Below the pieces are notes generated by a model. That model was not told where the DNA came from. It saw nothing but the letters and a program-made list of their open reading frames with translations, and made no database searches. A stretch of 64,000 nucleotides of DNA. Source: Epithemia pelagica. Taxonomy: Eukaryota > Bacillariophyta > Bacillariophyceae > Surirellales > Surirellaceae. The position numbers were made by a program, and so were the translations under genes. The stretch lies in assembly GCA_946965045.2 (NCBI GenBank), contig OX337229.1:5766001-5830000 (forward strand), read 5' to 3'. This document shows, in pieces, positions 8,166 to 18,698 of this stretch. Position 1 is the stretch's first letter. Each line of letters starts with the position of its first letter.

Positions 8166-11036
8166 ATGACTGTTACTACCCCCTTTGATGAAGGAGATAT
8201 GTTCTCTGGTGTGTTGGATACCGATTCCGGCCCTCCTCCCCTTTCGGTGGCGAACGATTCCCGCAGCGGGACTCCTTCGTTGGCGCAAGTCATTTCCCAA
8301 CCTTCCTACCATGAATCCCACCATGGGACTGGAGATGACGATGATTTGTTGAGCCTCGACGGTGCTACCCACCCCGATGGAGGTTCTTCTGGCGGTGGCG
8401 AAGTTTCGGATTCCAAGGATGACGACCTCGATGACTATCCGACTCCGAAGAATCAACCTAAGCGCTCTTCTTCCCCAGCTCCTTTGCTCACTAAGAAGAA
8501 GTCTTCTTCCGCTTCTGCTCGTGTTTCTTCCGTGAAGAAAGATACCCCTACCACGACCTCTACGAAGAAGTCCTCTATTGTGCACCAGCCTGATTCTTTG
8601 TCCTCGATGCCGAATCTGTCCCGCCGCTCTGACTTGTTCAAGATGCCAGTCCCGATCCCTCAAAAGGTTCTCGATGCTGTTGAGAATCTTGCCCCTGAAG
8701 ATTGGTCCGACTCTTTTTGCCTCCCGTTTCATCAGATGATGGACCGACTCCCGAACTCTTGGTTAGAGTTTAACAAGAAGTTTTATTCAGTGACGACGAC
8801 TGACCAATTCCATCACTTCCTATCGTGCGAATTGGGTTCCTCTTCTCCTATGGCCTTCCTGGGAGTTGATCGTCGCGGCAAGATTCGTGTGATTCATAAC
8901 TTGATTGTTGCCCCGGACACGGGAAACTTCATGAATCCGATCCCGATTTTTATGGGTCTTACCCATTCGTCGTTCGATAGCTCTCCGTTCATGTTCGATC
9001 CCGATGACGTCGACGCACTTCTTCTGAACGTTGAGTATACTGATGTTCCTTCGGTTGCCGAGATTGTTAAAGCTTGTTGCTTTGATGATGCCTCCCCTGG
9101 TGGTATTTCTTCGTCGAGTCCTCGCCCTATTGGTGCAGCTCCGAAGTTCCGGTTTGATTCCTTACGCTTTGGTTCCCTCAAGAAAGCATCCCGTGCGTTT
9201 GACGAGGCTGATTCTACCTTCTGTTGCAAAGGATTGTTCCCGATTCATCCTTCCCTTTCAGGTGTGTTGTTGAATCATTTCAAGCTCATGGAGATTGGCT
9301 CGAACCGCTGCTCGGCTCCTTCATTGGCCTCGTTGATTTTCGAATTTATCCACGATCGTTGGTCTATTTCGACACCTTTTGAGACCAAGATGAAGTATAG
9401 CTCGTTCCCCATGAATCATGACTTGGTCCGTTTTAGTCATGAGTTGTTTCGTTTTCTGTGGTGTGCCCATCATCGTGCCTCTAAACTTGAGCATATCTCT
9501 CTCGAGATGCCTCCTGACCATGACGATGCGAAGAAAGTGTTCATTGCTCATTGCATGAAGATTTTCCCCAAGCTTTCCCCCCAGGTCTCTAACCAACAAC
9601 GTCGGTCGGTCTCCTTTCTCCCTCCCGAGAATTCCGATGACCCGATCCCCGTTCCCAAAGGACCGCCCCCGACTTTTGCGACGGATTCCCAGCACCCGAT
9701 CCCACAACATGCGCGAGTTGTTGCAAACCCTAACCAAGGTGTCTCTGCCGATACCGTTTACATGACCGAGAAATTGTCGGAGAGTTTTTCGGACGCTATC
9801 GCAAAACACACTTCGACGATCACTAAAGACAAAGATGAAGAGAAGAAGGAAATATTCAAGCACACGACCCACCTCCGGAACGCGATTGTTTTCGGTCAAG
9901 TCGGTCCCTCAAGCTCTTCCCTCCCTTCATCTCCTTCCGAGATTGCCACAGAATTGTTCCGACAGAAGAGTACCCACACCCTTTATTCGACTATCCATGC
10001 GCGAGTTTTTCGCAAGTCGGATAATGCGTGTTACATTCTGTTTGGGCAAGTTGGTGTTCTTCAAAAATTTGGTCTTCGATGGCGAGGCAATGATCATCCC
10101 AGCGGATTCTCCCCATTCTCCTTCGATCCTTATTGCTGTTCTGGTCCGGACTCTCACTTAGCATTGGACCACGATATTCAACATGCAATTTACGAGAGCT
10201 CGTTGAGAAGTGATAACGGACTCTCGACGAAGGATATGCGGGACATCTTTGTCAATGAGAAGCTATTTTGCCCTCTGACTTGCGATGAATACCAAACCCA
10301 GCTTCGATCATTTTATTTGTTCGCCTGTGCCATCTGGAACAATGAATGTTTTGTTGCATTGCAACTCCACAAGATGGTCGAACATATTATATCCAACAGA
10401 TACATCTACCGAAGTTCTCAAGCTATGGATCCAACGTTCCTTTGTCGAGTACTCTTTTCGTTGGATTTTGCGGTCCAGCGGTTTATCGACTCGTATCTCG
10501 AAGATGCTCAGTGCGTTGAAGATATTCGGGCTGATCGTCTTGATTATCACGTGAATAAGTTATGCGACAAGATTGAATCCAAAGAAGATATTTGTCGCAT
10601 GCTTCCCAAGTTTATCGAGACGGCAATTCGGTCTAAGGCGAAGGTTCATAATGACGCTATGAAAGTTTCTTCGTCCTCTGGTGGTGGTGGTGGCGGTGAT
10701 TCTTCCTCCCCCAAGAAACGAAAAGACCCGAACGGCGATTTAAATTCTGGGCCCCGTCCCACGATTGTGCGTTTCGACTCTCCCAACGAATGGTGTATCC
10801 CAGCAGATCTCCAGTACTCGAAGGTGTTTAATCGCTCCATACTTTCCTCGATTCCCCGTATGACTGTCGATGGGACCGACCGTCCCTTTTGCAACAAGCT
10901 TTTCACCTTACGTTACTGCCGAAACGGAAACAACTGTCAATTTAGCCATGCTGACCCTCGAGAGCACGGTAAGGGACCGGCGATGACTGCCTTCTACAAG
11001 AAAGCCTTCTCCGAAGCGAAGAAGACCTCTTCTTGA
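8166..11036 (+). CDS. Retroelement ORF1, gag-like protein with C-terminal CCCH zinc finger
   Basis: The 956-aa ORF starts at an ATG (8166) and ends at TGA (11034-11036). The N-terminal 160 residues are acidic and Ser/Pro/Lys-rich; the central part is globular and rich in Phe, His and Leu; a Gly/Ser-rich linker with a basic KKRK motif follows (about residues 840-860). Near the end, C-x8-C-x5-C-x3-H (in FCNKLFTLRYCRNGNNCQFSH, shown here only in part: CNKLFTLRYC) is a classic CCCH finger, consistent with nucleic acid binding in the particle. The following frame is continuous with it across the TGA. No homology to a host gene is apparent. Confidence 0.7.
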   Translation: MTVTTPFDEGDMFSGVLDTDSGPPPLSVANDSRSGTPSLAQVISQPSYHESHHGTGDDDDLLSLDGATHPDGGSSGGGEVSDSKDDDLDDYPTPKNQPKRSSSPAPLLTKKKSSSASARVSSVKKDTPTTTSTKKSSIVHQPDSLSSMPNLSRRSDLFKMPVPIPQKVLDAVENLAPEDWSDSFCLPFHQMMDRLPNSWLEFNKKFYSVTTTDQFHHFLSCELGSSSPMAFLGVDRRGKIRVIHNLIVAPDTGNFMNPIPIFMGLTHSSFDSSPFMFDPDDVDALLLNVEYTDVPSVAEIVKACCFDDASPGGISSSSPRPIGAAPKFRFDSLRFGSLKKASRAFDEADSTFCCKGLFPIHPSLSGVLLNHFKLMEIGSNRCSAPSLASLIFEFIHDRWSISTPFETKMKYSSFPMNHDLVRFSHELFRFLWCAHHRASKLEHISLEMPPDHDDAKKVFIAHCMKIFPKLSPQVSNQQRRSVSFLPPENSDDPIPVPKGPPPTFATDSQHPIPQHARVVANPNQGVSADTVYMTEKLSESFSDAIAKHTSTITKDKDEEKKEIFKHTTHLRNAIVFGQVGPSSSSLPSSPSEIATELFRQKSTHTLYSTIHARVFRKSDNACYILFGQVGVLQKFGLRWRGNDHPSGFSPFSFDPYCCSGPDSHLALDHDIQHAIYESSLRSDNGLSTKDMRDIFVNEKLFCPLTCDEYQTQLRSFYLFACAIWNNECFVALQLHKMVEHIISNRYIYRSSQAMDPTFLCRVLFSLDFAVQRFIDSYLEDAQCVEDIRADRLDYHVNKLCDKIESKEDICRMLPKFIETAIRSKAKVHNDAMKVSSSSGGGGGGDSSSPKKRKDPNGDLNSGPRPTIVRFDSPNEWCIPADLQYSKVFNRSILSSIPRMTVDGTDRPFCNKLFTLRYCRNGNNCQFSHADPREHGKGPAMTAFYKKAFSEAKKTSS

Positions 11037-11621
11037 CGAGGTGCCGGGTTGATTGATGGTTCGGATAGAGTTGCTCCGTCCCCTTTTAACAATGCATTTT
11101 CCTCCTACTCGTCATCTCTCAACCCACCTTCTCCACCCATCCCTCGTCGGTCAGCGCAGCATTTCGACTCAAGTGATAATGATCCCATTATTTTACCGAT
11201 CCCCAAGGTCCCAGTTCCATTGATTCCCCGTGTCTTCTCCGATGAGAAAAGGATTTCATCCTCAGACGTTGCCTCCAAAATCTCGCCTCATGTCCGTTTT
11301 GTCCCCAAATTCCAAACGAAAATTTTCGACAAGATTGAGCCGGCGTGTGCCATACAAGATTCCATTTCCCCCAAGACAGATTTCGCGACCCCTTCCATTC
11401 TTCGTCGAAATTCTTCGGAGCCCGATCCTAATCTATCTCAGCTTGACAGTTCCGATGACCCTCCCCCAAACCCCCACCAACGCTCTTCTATTATGCCCCC
11501 AAGTTCACAATTTCTGGAATCCATCAAAGAAGCTTTAATTCGGAATTGCACGCAGGACGATTCGCCCTTTTCCCATTCGACATCTAAGGAAGGAACGGTA
11601 CGCCAGTTTATGGCGGTTTAA
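11037..11621 (+). pseudogene. Retroelement pol N-terminal region, separated by one in-frame TGA
   Basis: This stretch of about 194 codons continues the gag-like frame directly after its TGA and has no early ATG, so it is more likely expressed by read-through or another recoding route, or is a decayed continuous ORF. Composition is Ser/Pro/Asp-rich. It ends at TAA (11619-11621), 15 nt before the nested transposon. The same frame resumes after that element as the reverse transcriptase. Whether both stops are natural or mutations cannot be told from one copy. Confidence 0.5.
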
Positions 11622-11636
11622 TTATCGATAAGAAAG

Positions 11637-11661
11637 CACCCCTAAGCGCATCCTACTAGAA
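11637..11661 (+). repeat. Left terminal inverted repeat of the KDZ-like element
   Basis: It begins CACCCCTAAGCGCATCC and pairs with the reverse complement of 29962-29986. Seventeen of 25 positions agree, including the first six and the last six. Confidence 0.6.
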
Positions 11662-12088
11662 TCATCCGCGCGCAGGACACGCGCACACCTACAAGAACAT
11701 GCGCACACCTACAAGAACATGCGCATGGCCCTTCCTCACGTTATTACTAAAAATGTGCTTTCCAGAACCAGCAAGCGCATGACCCACATTTCACCAACTT
11801 CAACACCATGCACAGTCAAGAACCAATAGTCATCACATCCCTCCACCTTCATGCACAGTCAAGAACCAACAGTCATCACATACCCTCCTATGTATGCACT
11901 CATCCTTGATTGTGTCACATCACCATCATGCGCATTACTCCAGCATCAAGTGCAAGCAAGTTGAACACAGTGCATTTAACTAACACCATGCACACACTCC
12001 CACTAACAACCAGCGAATGAATGGAACACAATACATGTAGCTATATAGGAGTAGTATATGAAATGAAACCAATTGTCATTCTGATCAA
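11662..12088. repeat. Left subterminal region of the KDZ-like element
   Basis: No gene is visible. A 20-bp unit, GCGCACACCTACAAGAACAT, is present twice in tandem (11681-11720). A block containing ATGCACAGTCAAGAACCAA and TCATCACAT occurs twice (about 11808-11840 and 11850-11882). GCGCA-type motifs are repeated through the first 140 bp. Such subterminal motifs typically bind the transposase. Confidence 0.6.
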
Positions 12089-14081
12089 TCACTGCCACGA
12101 CCGTTTTCGTGGCCTTTTAGAAGGCCTTGTCACAGCATCATCATCTGCATACCCCATTCGAGAGCGATATTGCCCATTGAGAAACATCATGAACCAGATA
12201 CCGCGGTCGCCTGCTCTGTCTTCACGAGCGATTTTCTCTTCCATATCCTCAAAATAGTCCATACCATCCTCATTCATACATCGACTTGAGTTCCAACTGC
12301 CTGAATATTTGAAGCGAGGATACCTTGCTGAGGATGTATCAATCATTTGATCAACACCATTTTCATTGTACCACCTTGGATTTAATTCAAATAGTTTCGC
12401 CTTGAAAGTGGTCTTGCCCATGTGAGTCCACACATCCCAGCAATCCACAAGGATGGTCAATATGAATGCCTCGTCACTTGAAGTGAATAACTTCAAGGCC
12501 TTTTCGCAATGTTCCTTTCCCTGCTGCTCAGTGTGGTCACCAAAATTGAAATCAATCACGGTTTTATGCATATTCTCACCATAGACACATGGACCAAACA
12601 ATTGCAAGAGATATGAATAGGGATAGTTGTCACACTTCTCTCCTCTCAATAACAGAAATTCTTCCAGGGTAGGCATTGGCCCAAAGTCTTCACAGTCGTT
12701 CAAAAGGCATGGATACCTCCGCTGGAAATTACTGTCACGCCATAGATCAAGACCCACATGTTCTAGATTCAGCAACAAATTATCTCACATCTCTTTATGA
12801 GAAGACGACATGATGAACCAACACATTCACTCTTCGATTGACACTTACTTATAAATGCTTTTCGCATGGAAGCCAGAACATTTGATCGTTTGCTTCGGAA
12901 CTTGTCAAGCATATAAGGTGAATGTTCAATCCACCACTCCTCTTGTTGTTTTGCATCCGTAATGCCTTTGCCTTTGAAATAGTGCTCAGTAAAATATGTT
13001 TTGCCATACTTCCCCCAAAGACCATTCGGATCTGCCTTAGTATCTTCGGACATGGAGAAATACTTGACATAACGCCATGCCACCTTCCGAACAAATGTAT
13101 CAAAGAACTTCTCCGATACCACCTCAGGCTTTTTCTTCGGCTTTTGCTTCTTATTCTTGTCCTTTTCGACAGAACCTTTGTGTGTAGTGGATGTTACAAT
13201 CGTACTTGTCGGGCAAGATGATTGATTATGGTGTACTGTTGTTGTCTGTGTTTCCTGTGCCAACTGATTTTGAATATCATCTTGTAGAAGAGTTTCCATC
13301 GCCTGATCAGGCCCTGTTGTTAGCAAAGTAGATGATGAAGATGACGACATATCCGAAAGGGAAGAAACGTCGTTAGCAAAGGTATCACCTGATGCATTCA
13401 ACCCACAAACACCCCCGTCATTAGAGCCGTCTCACCGACAAATTGTCCTCCTCTATTTTGTGCATCTAACAACTTACTGACAAGTCCTCCAGCAGGAAAA
13501 TGTCTCTCATTAGGATCAAAATCATCTCCATCATACTCACTGGGTCCATTGCCCATATTCTGCAATGCTCGTTGCATTTCAGGTCCAGTGAGAATATTTA
13601 CACCGACGTCGTCCTCCTCCATGTTATTAACTGCCGTGTTTGTTGGTTGCGCAAAACCAGATGATGGTTGTGTTCTCAGCCCACCCTGTTCATTATTGCT
13701 ATCATCTGCTGAAGTCACATCGGCTCCATCTCTTTCTGAATTTGTTGCCTGCTCCAAAAGATTACCACTCCCTTCCACAGTTGTGCCTTCTTGTGCTTGT
13801 GCTTGATCGTTGTTCATCGAGATCTGTTCCTCTTCTTCCTCGTCATCAGAACTATCTTCTTGGAGTACTAAACCTCCATTGGCTGCTGCAATAAGAGCAT
13901 CTTTGTTTGTAATTGTCCCGTCCTTGTTAGGAAGATTCTCTTTATTTCTTGTTGCCACTGCTGCCAAGATGCTTCTTCGTTGTCGTTCAACCTCTTTCTG
14001 ATTACTTCCATAGTTTGCATTTCGGACTGCTAAGGGTCGACGCCTCGTTGGAGCTGCATTTCTGGTGGTGACTCCTGCCAT
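12089..14081 (-). CDS. Three-exon acidic protein of the KDZ-like element, unknown function
   Basis: I place the exons at 14081-13478, 13388-12849 and 12783-12089, giving 612 aa. Both introns have GTAAGT donors (at 13477 and 12848) and AG acceptors (CAG at 13389, GAG at 12784); lengths are 89 and 65 nt, and both junctions keep the frame in phase 1. Exon 1 is acidic with Asn/Gln-rich stretches. Exon 2 has a basic KKQKPKKK stretch, then a Trp/Tyr-rich segment (LWGKYGKTYFTEHYF, EEWWIEHSPYMLDKF) and a SKRSNVLASMRKAF helix resembling accessory proteins of other transposons. Exon 3 is globular and ends in a basic KRPRKR motif that could be a nuclear signal. It is divergent from the transposase gene. 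Function is unknown; a DNA-binding helper is a guess. Confidence 0.65.
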
Positions 14082-14645
14082 CGTTTATCTTGGATGCTCC
14101 GTCTGATTTATGACAAGGACGTGAACAAGAGCAGGGTGACAACAAGACCTCTGATGGACAACCATTCAAATTCAAACGCTGGAATGCTCCATGTTTGAAT
14201 CATAAACTCCGTGTTTGAACGATGGTCCTTTAGAGAACGTATGAAGATGAGCATAGGTGGTTTCAAGTACATCATACTTGTCAGATGGAACATTGGTACA
14301 TGGGTTTGAATGATTGTCATTTCCTTTCTAATGTCGACAGTGTCGGTATCCTCGGCATTGACACAGTGTTTGAATTCCAATCGCTGCTATCACCGTTGGT
14401 ATCTAACCCGGCAGGCTGGATTGGATTAAGTAAATACACACGACCGTTTGAAAATATTATGATCCGTTCATGTACATAAGCGATTTTCAGTCGCTTTTAT
14501 GCACCAACGTCGGCCGATCCACCCAATGCGGAGAAATTCTGATATATGCCACAAGATTGACCACCGATGTCTCAATTTGCAGAAATCGATTACAGAGCAT
14601 TTTTCATTACAAACCAAAATCTAAAACCACCAGCATCGTACCATC
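14082..14645. promoter_or_regulatory. Bidirectional region upstream of the KDZ-like transposase
   Basis: This stretch lies between two divergent genes of the element. The hexamer TTTGAA or its complement recurs about six times (for example near 14171, 14194, 14213, 14305, 14370 and 14449). The small ORFs here lack convincing features. The repeats may be factor sites, but AT-rich sequence alone could give this. Confidence 0.3.
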
Positions 14646-17600
14646 ATGGGCCAGCGTCGTAAAGTAAAAAAGAAGTTGCGAAAGAGATGCTCAAATACAA
14701 GCCAACAAGAGGAGTCCTTCATATCCTTTCAAGTGTGTCGTTTCTGTCAATCACGTTTCGATGCAAGAGGAATCAGCCGTCACGAAACAGTTTGTGAATT
14801 GAAAATGAACACCCAAAGGAAATGGCCAAATGTTGGCGATGACAACAATGATTGTGCCAGTAATATGAATGCTGATCCAATGAATATTGATATCATGGAC
14901 GATGAAACCACTATTCCGCATGCTGACCCACCAAAAGCATACTATGTACCTGGTGATACAGATAATATTATTCTGCGCAACAGCAAGGAGTGCCCGGTTG
15001 ATTTTCCTGCGTTCCTCGATAGAGATGGGAAGCAATTGAAACTTCATAAACACGATGCAGCCTTGGTCTCACTTATGATGTTACTTCGGAAAGCTGGTTG
15101 CCCCAAATATTTGTACAATTCGATCCTGGCATGGTCGAGTGACACATACTCAAGATGCGGTCCTGGGTTCTTCCTGGACAACCATTCAAAGAGGAAAACG
15201 TTCATCGAAAAGTTTTCTTCCAAAGGTTTCAATTATCCCAAGGCCAAATTTTTCCCGGTACCAATGGAATTCACCCAAAAACAGGGTGTGGTTGTACCAG
15301 AGAGTGAGAAATCAATAACAACACCAGTATTTGATTTGATCAGTCAACTACAGCGTGTATTACAAGATCCCGATGCAACCAAGAAAGAAAATACGATCCT
15401 CGATGATGACGATCCGTATCGTCCATATGTTCCAAACAAGCACATCCAAAATATACAAGACGGAGAAGTATTTTGGAAAACAGTGGAAAAATATAGAGAT
15501 GATCCAGATGCCTTCGTGGTTGGTCTTGTCTGTTATATGGACAAAACACATGCAACAGGGGATGGAAGATATACATCGGAGCCTGTTGTAATGGTGCCAT
15601 CTTTTCTAACGGAAACACAAATGAGGAAAGCAAGGCGACAGATCATCCTTGGGACTATTACAGACATGGAAAGAAAATCATCAGCGGCAAAACATATCCT
15701 CGATAAAGGGACTCCTTGCCGAAATTATCATGCTCAATTGACTAAGATCCTCGAAGGTCTTGTCAGTATCCAAAAACAGGAAGGTTTATGGATGAAACTA
15801 CGTCTCCATGGGATTATCAAAGTTGTCCGTTTGATATTGCCAATGATTGTTGTCAAAGGAGACGGGAAGTCTCAGGATAACCTTGCAGGTCGGTATGCCT
15901 CGCATCATCCAAGTGTTGGAAGACTATCATGGTGTTGCAACATTAAACCAAGGGATAGCAGATACCCATGGCATGAATGTTCTTATATCAATGCTGCAAG
16001 TACATACAAAATGTGCTTGAATGCATTGGGTCTTAATGAAAATCGAGAAAAACTGACTGAACAGGATGTTGATTACCAAGAGAGAGACAATGATACATTT
16101 TCGACTTTGACTGTTCCTACCTGTTTGAGCACATCGCAAGTAAGTCAAGAAAATAGCAGAGATGGAGGGGTCAATACTCTTGTGTCAGCTGCAAAAACCC
16201 AATTGCATGACATGGGACAGTATGCAGTCGATCTTTGTTTTTCCAAGGTTTACCTGGGTGAAGGAACCAATTCTGAACATGGGATTTTCTCGGCCAGTAG
16301 TTGTGATGTTCTTCATACATTGAAATCTGGGATAATGAGATACATCATGATTGACTTTTTCACGTTGATGACAAAAACTGAACGGGCCATGTTTGATTAT
16401 GTCTACAATTCAATCTTTCGGGCAAGTAGACAGACTGTATTCTCGTATTCATCGAAACTTGGATATCCCGGAACATCATTCTCGACCGGGATCAGTAACC
16501 TGTCAAAAGTAACTGCCAATGAGTGGGTTGGGATCATGTTTGCTTCAGCAGCTCTATGTGCCACTGCCAGAGGTCGCCTTATATTCGCGAAGAATATGGC
16601 AAAGAAATGGAACAAGGTGGTTGCGGAATGGAAAAAACGACAAGCAAAGCAAACATCCAAAACCACCAACAAGACATGTCAAGCGGACTTGGATCAAGTG
16701 CAAGAGACAAGTGAACCTATTGCTGACAATGAGGATGATACTCCACCAGATGAAGAGTACGAACGTACACGTCTTGATGATGATGATAGTGTTGACATTG
16801 ATATCACAGCTGAAACTGTTTTTGATGATGACCCAGTTGCTTACAGGTCTATCTGGGATGTTGATGAGCGGGAACCATACATAGACTTCCTGCATCTATT
16901 CGAGACTCTTTTGTGTTTCAACAGCTGGATTCGTATGGATACATTCTGGGAAACAGACCCAGACTCACAAGAAGGACAAACAACAGCATCCAAGTCTCTC
17001 GAATCAGTGCGGATTTTGATGGATGGCATCAGGAGATATGCACCCAGGCTCGATAAAAAAGGCAAATTGATGTCCAACGGGTGGATGATACCAAAATTCC
17101 ACAATCTCATACACATTATACAACAGATTCAGAATTTTGGACCAGCACGACTGCTTGATGTGGAGTCAGAGGAAAGTAATCATAAGGAAATTGTGAAATT
17201 GAATGCAAAAACGGTACAGAAACGTGGAAAAGGAATTTTTGAGTCGCAACTTGCAGAAAATATCTGGTGGATGCAAAGCTTGGAAATGCTGCAGGAAGCA
17301 ACAGGTCTTGAAGAAGATCATGTCACCTTTCTCCAGGAAGGGAAGTCGCCTTATGAAATAAGGAGAAAAAAGGGATCCCAAAACCAACTCCCTACCACAT
17401 CAACCTTGAATAGCCGTGGAACGGTCATAGTAGTATCCATGACCAGAGAAAAATGTTTGATTCCAGTACCTCACACGAACGTACATACTTCTGGTGATAA
17501 TCAAGACCAGTCATCAGATGAAATAGACAAGGATCTTCCGTCTCCATTGGGTATGTCGATTCAAGTTCCAGGCACGACCAGAAAAGAACAAGACGGATCA

Positions 17601-18503
17601 AACCGAAACCAGACGAATAGTGTACACAGGCGATTGACAGCAGCACCACACGAGGAGGATGTGGTATCAGTGAATATCGAATTCCATTCCAAAACAAATC
17701 ATGACATGACATTGCCACAGTTTTGTAATCACTTCTTTCGATTACATTACAAACGCTTTTTTCATCATATAGACGGGATGAGTGATGATCCAACAAATGA
17801 GACTTCAACCACACTGGAATTGTTCGGGAGCACAGAACTTAAGTTCGAAGACCCCAGGATAGGAAATATACGGGCTCATCCGAATTATCAAAGCGAGGGG
17901 CCATGGAGAGATTGGGTGATGGCTAAAGTTCCAAAGAAAAAAAGGAAACCTCTTGATGAGGTATACAACCAACCTCTCGGAGAATTTGATACCATCCTAT
18001 GTCAAACGATATGCTTCATTCAAATACCCATTACTCGAACAGACCACATACAAATGCAACCATCACCGGTATGTCAACCTTCAACTTCACCCGAGATGAC
18101 CCATGTCCTTCTCCGAACAACATATGTACGGAGTACAGCTGATATCGAGAAATCATCCGTTCTCTTTCAAAAATGGCGTAAGCGTTTTGACCTACATCGA
18201 ATAGCTGAAATTGTCATGGTTCCACTCCGGAATATTATTGAGGTTGTTGGTGTAGTGGATGAGAACCCAGAAATGATTCAAGACCGTGATTCTATCCCAA
18301 CATATTTCCATTCTTCACTTGAAAAAGATTTACTCCAAGAAGACAGTCGTAATTTGAGAAAGTTTAGTGACAATGTCTGGGCCGTACGCAACATCAAAGA
18401 ATGGGCTTCCGAATTCAATGAAAGTGCCCGTGACAATCTCGAGAAACGCTGTAATGAAATGAAAGAAAGATTGAAACAATCCGTCAGCAATTCGACGTCA
18501 TGA
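14646..18503 (+). CDS. KDZ/Plavaka-type transposase
   Basis: The 1285-aa ORF starts at ATG 14646 with a basic N-terminus and a C2HC finger (C31, C34, H46, C50) of the type used to bind transposon ends. The core has features of Plavaka/KDZ transposases: a YMDKTH step with a conserved Asp (D299) followed by EPV, a KGDGKSQDNLAGRY block (D406) preceding a Cys-rich turn (WCCN), an LHTLKSGI helix, and a GISNLSKVTANEWVGI segment. The family cuts and pastes DNA with an RNase H-like DDE core. An acidic insert lies at about 680-740. The C-terminal third is less conserved. No frameshift or stop is present. The next gene starts about 200 bp downstream on the same strand. The assignment is from remembered family motifs. 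Confidence 0.75.
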   Translation: MGQRRKVKKKLRKRCSNTSQQEESFISFQVCRFCQSRFDARGISRHETVCELKMNTQRKWPNVGDDNNDCASNMNADPMNIDIMDDETTIPHADPPKAYYVPGDTDNIILRNSKECPVDFPAFLDRDGKQLKLHKHDAALVSLMMLLRKAGCPKYLYNSILAWSSDTYSRCGPGFFLDNHSKRKTFIEKFSSKGFNYPKAKFFPVPMEFTQKQGVVVPESEKSITTPVFDLISQLQRVLQDPDATKKENTILDDDDPYRPYVPNKHIQNIQDGEVFWKTVEKYRDDPDAFVVGLVCYMDKTHATGDGRYTSEPVVMVPSFLTETQMRKARRQIILGTITDMERKSSAAKHILDKGTPCRNYHAQLTKILEGLVSIQKQEGLWMKLRLHGIIKVVRLILPMIVVKGDGKSQDNLAGRYASHHPSVGRLSWCCNIKPRDSRYPWHECSYINAASTYKMCLNALGLNENREKLTEQDVDYQERDNDTFSTLTVPTCLSTSQVSQENSRDGGVNTLVSAAKTQLHDMGQYAVDLCFSKVYLGEGTNSEHGIFSASSCDVLHTLKSGIMRYIMIDFFTLMTKTERAMFDYVYNSIFRASRQTVFSYSSKLGYPGTSFSTGISNLSKVTANEWVGIMFASAALCATARGRLIFAKNMAKKWNKVVAEWKKRQAKQTSKTTNKTCQADLDQVQETSEPIADNEDDTPPDEEYERTRLDDDDSVDIDITAETVFDDDPVAYRSIWDVDEREPYIDFLHLFETLLCFNSWIRMDTFWETDPDSQEGQTTASKSLESVRILMDGIRRYAPRLDKKGKLMSNGWMIPKFHNLIHIIQQIQNFGPARLLDVESEESNHKEIVKLNAKTVQKRGKGIFESQLAENIWWMQSLEMLQEATGLEEDHVTFLQEGKSPYEIRRKKGSQNQLPTTSTLNSRGTVIVVSMTREKCLIPVPHTNVHTSGDNQDQSSDEIDKDLPSPLGMSIQVPGTTRKEQDGSNRNQTNSVHRRLTAAPHEEDVVSVNIEFHSKTNHDMTLPQFCNHFFRLHYKRFFHHIDGMSDDPTNETSTTLELFGSTELKFEDPRIGNIRAHPNYQSEGPWRDWVMAKVPKKKRKPLDEVYNQPLGEFDTILCQTICFIQIPITRTDHIQMQPSPVCQPSTSPEMTHVLLRTTYVRSTADIEKSSVLFQKWRKRFDLHRIAEIVMVPLRNIIEVVGVVDENPEMIQDRDSIPTYFHSSLEKDLLQEDSRNLRKFSDNVWAVRNIKEWASEFNESARDNLEKRCNEMKERLKQSVSNSTS

Positions 18504-18698
18504 TCATAATTTGCCTCTATGGGGGGTTGTCACATACCAGCACTCCCCTCCTAATCTCCCCCCCAACCGTACGCGAGCCGACCAATTCAACTCAGAGTGT
18601 CACACACAAATTGGATGAAATAGTAGATACTTTCCATCGTTTTCCAAAAGTCATCCTCAGTCTTCAGTCAGTAAGGCTATTCTACTCCTCTTCAAACA

